DNA of 64,000 nucleotides from Verrucomicrobiia bacterium. Lineage in GTDB: Bacteria > Verrucomicrobiota > Verrucomicrobiia > JABWAM01. The first letter of the stretch is position 1; each line of letters begins with the position of its first letter. Both the position numbers and the translations under genes were made by a program. Below, one piece after another: positions 62,169-64,000 of the stretch. The stretch lies in NCBI GenBank assembly GCA_028687435.1, contig JAQUAF010000011.1, positions 1 to 64,000 of the forward strand. Direction: 5' to 3'. The notes beneath the pieces are model-generated. The model ran no database searches. It was not told the DNA's origin and worked only from the letters and a program-made list of their open reading frames with translations.

Positions 62169-64000
62169 ATGAATGGAAAAATTTGTCGTTTATCCGGGAA
62201 GGGGACCCCATTGCGATTGGTTCGCGGTTTTCAATGGGATCTGGCGCGGCAGATGGAGCGGGTGGATTTTCTGCGACGCTGGATTCCGCGGTATGCCGGC
62301 TGGGGGTACGACGAGATGTATCTTTATCTGGAGGACGCCTTTGATTATCCCTCGGCGCCGGGGGTGGGGCGCAAGGGGGCGTTGTCGTTGGGGCAAATGG
62401 AGGGACTGGCGCGTTGCGCGGAGCGGAGCGGGCTCAAGGTGGTTCCGGTTGTCCCATTGATGGGGCATGCGGCGTATTTGATGAAGGTTCCGCGGTTGAG
62501 GCAACTGGCCGAGATTCGCGACCGGAGCGGCAATCCGCTTGCCTGCGGCCAGATTTGTCCCCTGCATGAGGGGACATTGAAGCTGGCGGAGAAACTGTTG
62601 CGCGATGTGGCGCCTTTTTGCACGGCGGGGATTGCGCATGTGGGATTGGACGAGTCGTTTGAAATCGGGCGCTGCCCGGAATGCCGGGCCGAGGTGCGGC
62701 GCATCGGGCTGGCGCGTCATTTTGCGGGGCATGTGCAACGGTTGCATGCAATCTGCCGCCGTCTGGGGCTGCGGTTGGGAATGTGGGCGGACATGCTTTA
62801 TTATGTGCCGGAGGCCATTCCGTTGCTCCCCAGGGACATTGTGGCCTACGATTGGTATTATTATCCGTTCCGGCGGTTCCCCAAGGTCGAGCTGTACAAC
62901 TTTGCCGGGGCGGATTCGACCGGCCGCCTGCGGCGGGCGGGGATCGACGTCTATGGCTGCCCAAACAACGGCCCGTTTCTGCATGAGCCTCTCACGCCGT
63001 TTCTGGACCGGCTGCGCAACATTCTGTCGTGGTGGCGGTATATCCAGCGGAAAAACGCCCAAGGCATGCTGATCACCTCTTGGTCGCCAAGCCGCACCTG
63101 TCTTGAGATGAACATGCTGGTCGATGCCGCCGCGGCTTCGCTCTGGCTGGACAGCGGCCTGGACGATCCGCGCCGGATGCTGGAGCGGGGATTGCGCCGG
63201 ATGTGGGGGATTGGCGGCGCGAAGGCCGCGGCCCTGGTTGCGGAGGCGGAGAAATATCAGTATGCGGGGTATTATCGCTGGCAAACCCATGACAACTGGC
63301 GCGCGCTGGCCGGGGACATGCCTGTTGCGCCTTATCGCCGGGAGGCGCGGCATTTTGAAAGATTGGTTGACCGGGCCAAGACGATGAAGTTGCCGGTTCC
63401 TTTGCGCAACAGCCTGGTGATGCGCCGCTTCATTGCGCGGAAGGATGTTTTTCTCAAGGAAGGAAGCCGGGGGATTTTCGATGCCCGCCGCGCGATGGCG
63501 CAACGAAAGCCGGATCTGGCGGTGACCCTGTTGCAAAAAATCCGGCGAGCGGCGGATGGGGCGATGACCGATCATGCCCGGACTCTTTCCGTGGCGCGTG
63601 TTCTTTGGAGACGCTCCCGTTCGCCGCGGGAAAAAAATCCCGTCGGGCAAATGTTGAAAACGGGAATGGGCAGGCTGCGGGAATTGAGAGGGTTTCTTGA
63701 CCGTGCGATGGACGATCCCCGCCGGGTTTGGGAGGCCAATCCCCTGGCCGGGCAATGGCAGCTTCTTTTTTGGGTTCGGAATTTCGAGCCCGCTTTGCAG
63801 GGTGCGGTGGTATTGACGCCCGATGCCAAGGGGGGATGGAAGACCTTGCATTCGCTTTGGTCGTTGGAGTTCATTGCCCGGGCCGGGAATTCCCGCGCCA
63901 ATTTTTTGCGGCGTCATTCCGCGTCTGTTGAATGGGATGGGCGCGAACCGTTGCGATTGAGACTGGCGGTGCGCGGGATGGGACGCCTGGAGATCGGCGG
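62169..64000 (+). CDS. GH20-like beta-N-acetylhexosaminidase, partial at right edge
   Basis: An open frame of 610 codons running off the window. It starts MNGKICRLSGKGTPLRL at ATG 62169 (weak CTGAG upstream). RGFQWDLARQMERVDFLRRW and WGYDEMYLYLEDAFDYPS open a TIM barrel; GIAHVGLDESFEIGRC carries D161-E162, matching the Asp-Glu pair by which GH20 enzymes cleave terminal N-acetylhexosamine with substrate assistance. Beyond the barrel (after about 350) is a helical region and then a beta domain that is incomplete. No signal peptide is seen, so it may act on imported oligosaccharides. Confidence 0.8.
   Translation, partial: MNGKICRLSGKGTPLRLVRGFQWDLARQMERVDFLRRWIPRYAGWGYDEMYLYLEDAFDYPSAPGVGRKGALSLGQMEGLARCAERSGLKVVPVVPLMGHAAYLMKVPRLRQLAEIRDRSGNPLACGQICPLHEGTLKLAEKLLRDVAPFCTAGIAHVGLDESFEIGRCPECRAEVRRIGLARHFAGHVQRLHAICRRLGLRLGMWADMLYYVPEAIPLLPRDIVAYDWYYYPFRRFPKVELYNFAGADSTGRLRRAGIDVYGCPNNGPFLHEPLTPFLDRLRNILSWWRYIQRKNAQGMLITSWSPSRTCLEMNMLVDAAAASLWLDSGLDDPRRMLERGLRRMWGIGGAKAAALVAEAEKYQYAGYYRWQTHDNWRALAGDMPVAPYRREARHFERLVDRAKTMKLPVPLRNSLVMRRFIARKDVFLKEGSRGIFDARRAMAQRKPDLAVTLLQKIRRAADGAMTDHARTLSVARVLWRRSRSPREKNPVGQMLKTGMGRLRELRGFLDRAMDDPRRVWEANPLAGQWQLLFWVRNFEPALQGAVVLTPDAKGGWKTLHSLWSLEFIARAGNSRANFLRRHSASVEWDGREPLRLRLAVRGMGRLEIG

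Noticed and set aside
62190-63917. 575-codon minus-strand open frame
   Set aside because: Its product is low-complexity (Arg/Pro/His-rich) and antisense to the plus-strand GH20-like gene, which has recognisable motifs.

Overview
The window looks like a GC-rich Gram-negative chromosome from the PVC group, most plausibly Verrucomicrobiota or a close relative (inference). Supporting signs are pseudopilins with a C-terminal H-x9-D motif sitting beside glycoside hydrolases, GH123/DUF4091-like and GH20-like enzymes, a TonB-like protein, a secretin-like protein and a lipid A deacylase-like barrel (outer membrane), and large numbers of dispersed palindromes. Many start codons lack a clear Shine-Dalgarno sequence, and stop/start overlaps (ATGA, GTGA, TTGA) are very common. 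No rRNA, tRNA, CRISPR array or prophage was recognised.

Layout. 320-4784: an overlapping operon (GT-C membrane glycosyltransferase, pseudopilin, two-TM protein, YdjM-like membrane protein). 4791-6142: a 63-residue peptide gene that resembles a double-glycine-leader precursor and contains a 16-base homopolymer, followed upstream by a zinc-ribbon/FGE-like membrane protein. 6341-12066: housekeeping genes argS, hypD, nitroreductase and prmA plus a secretin-like protein, with a 350-bp inverted-repeat element after hypD. 12124-19685: a carbohydrate locus with an AraC regulator divergent from a GH106-like hydrolase, a pseudopilin and a secreted GH123-like hydrolase. 19850-26747: minus-strand genes (AAA/PD-(D/E)XK protein, an unrecognised protein, TonB-like protein, gpmI, DegT aminotransferase).

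27286-59348 is a large surface-polysaccharide cluster, almost all on the plus strand. It opens with a NusG/RfaH-like antiterminator preceded by an ops-like hairpin, then a nucleotide-sugar epimerase, Wzm/Wzt-type ABC exporter genes, about ten glycosyltransferases, several methyltransferases, an FkbM-deacetylase fusion, an AsnB-type amidotransferase, a Wzy-like membrane protein, a TPR protein, a second DegT aminotransferase and a PagL-like barrel. Together these would make, modify and export an amino-sugar-containing, possibly amidated and methylated glycan. Toxin-antitoxin genes and remnants, a truncated methyltransferase and many repeats mark recombination joints inside it. 59416-64000 holds a periplasmic protein, comM, and a GH20-like gene cut by the right edge.

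At least five repeat families occupy the gaps: a 'GGAGGGCGGGGCTCCCGCAC' palindrome (eight or more copies, one forming the end of prmA), heptanucleotide tandem repeats, CCCCTCCTT/AAGGAGGGG hairpins, TTAGCCAC-ended palindromes, and a GTCATTGCGA palindrome.
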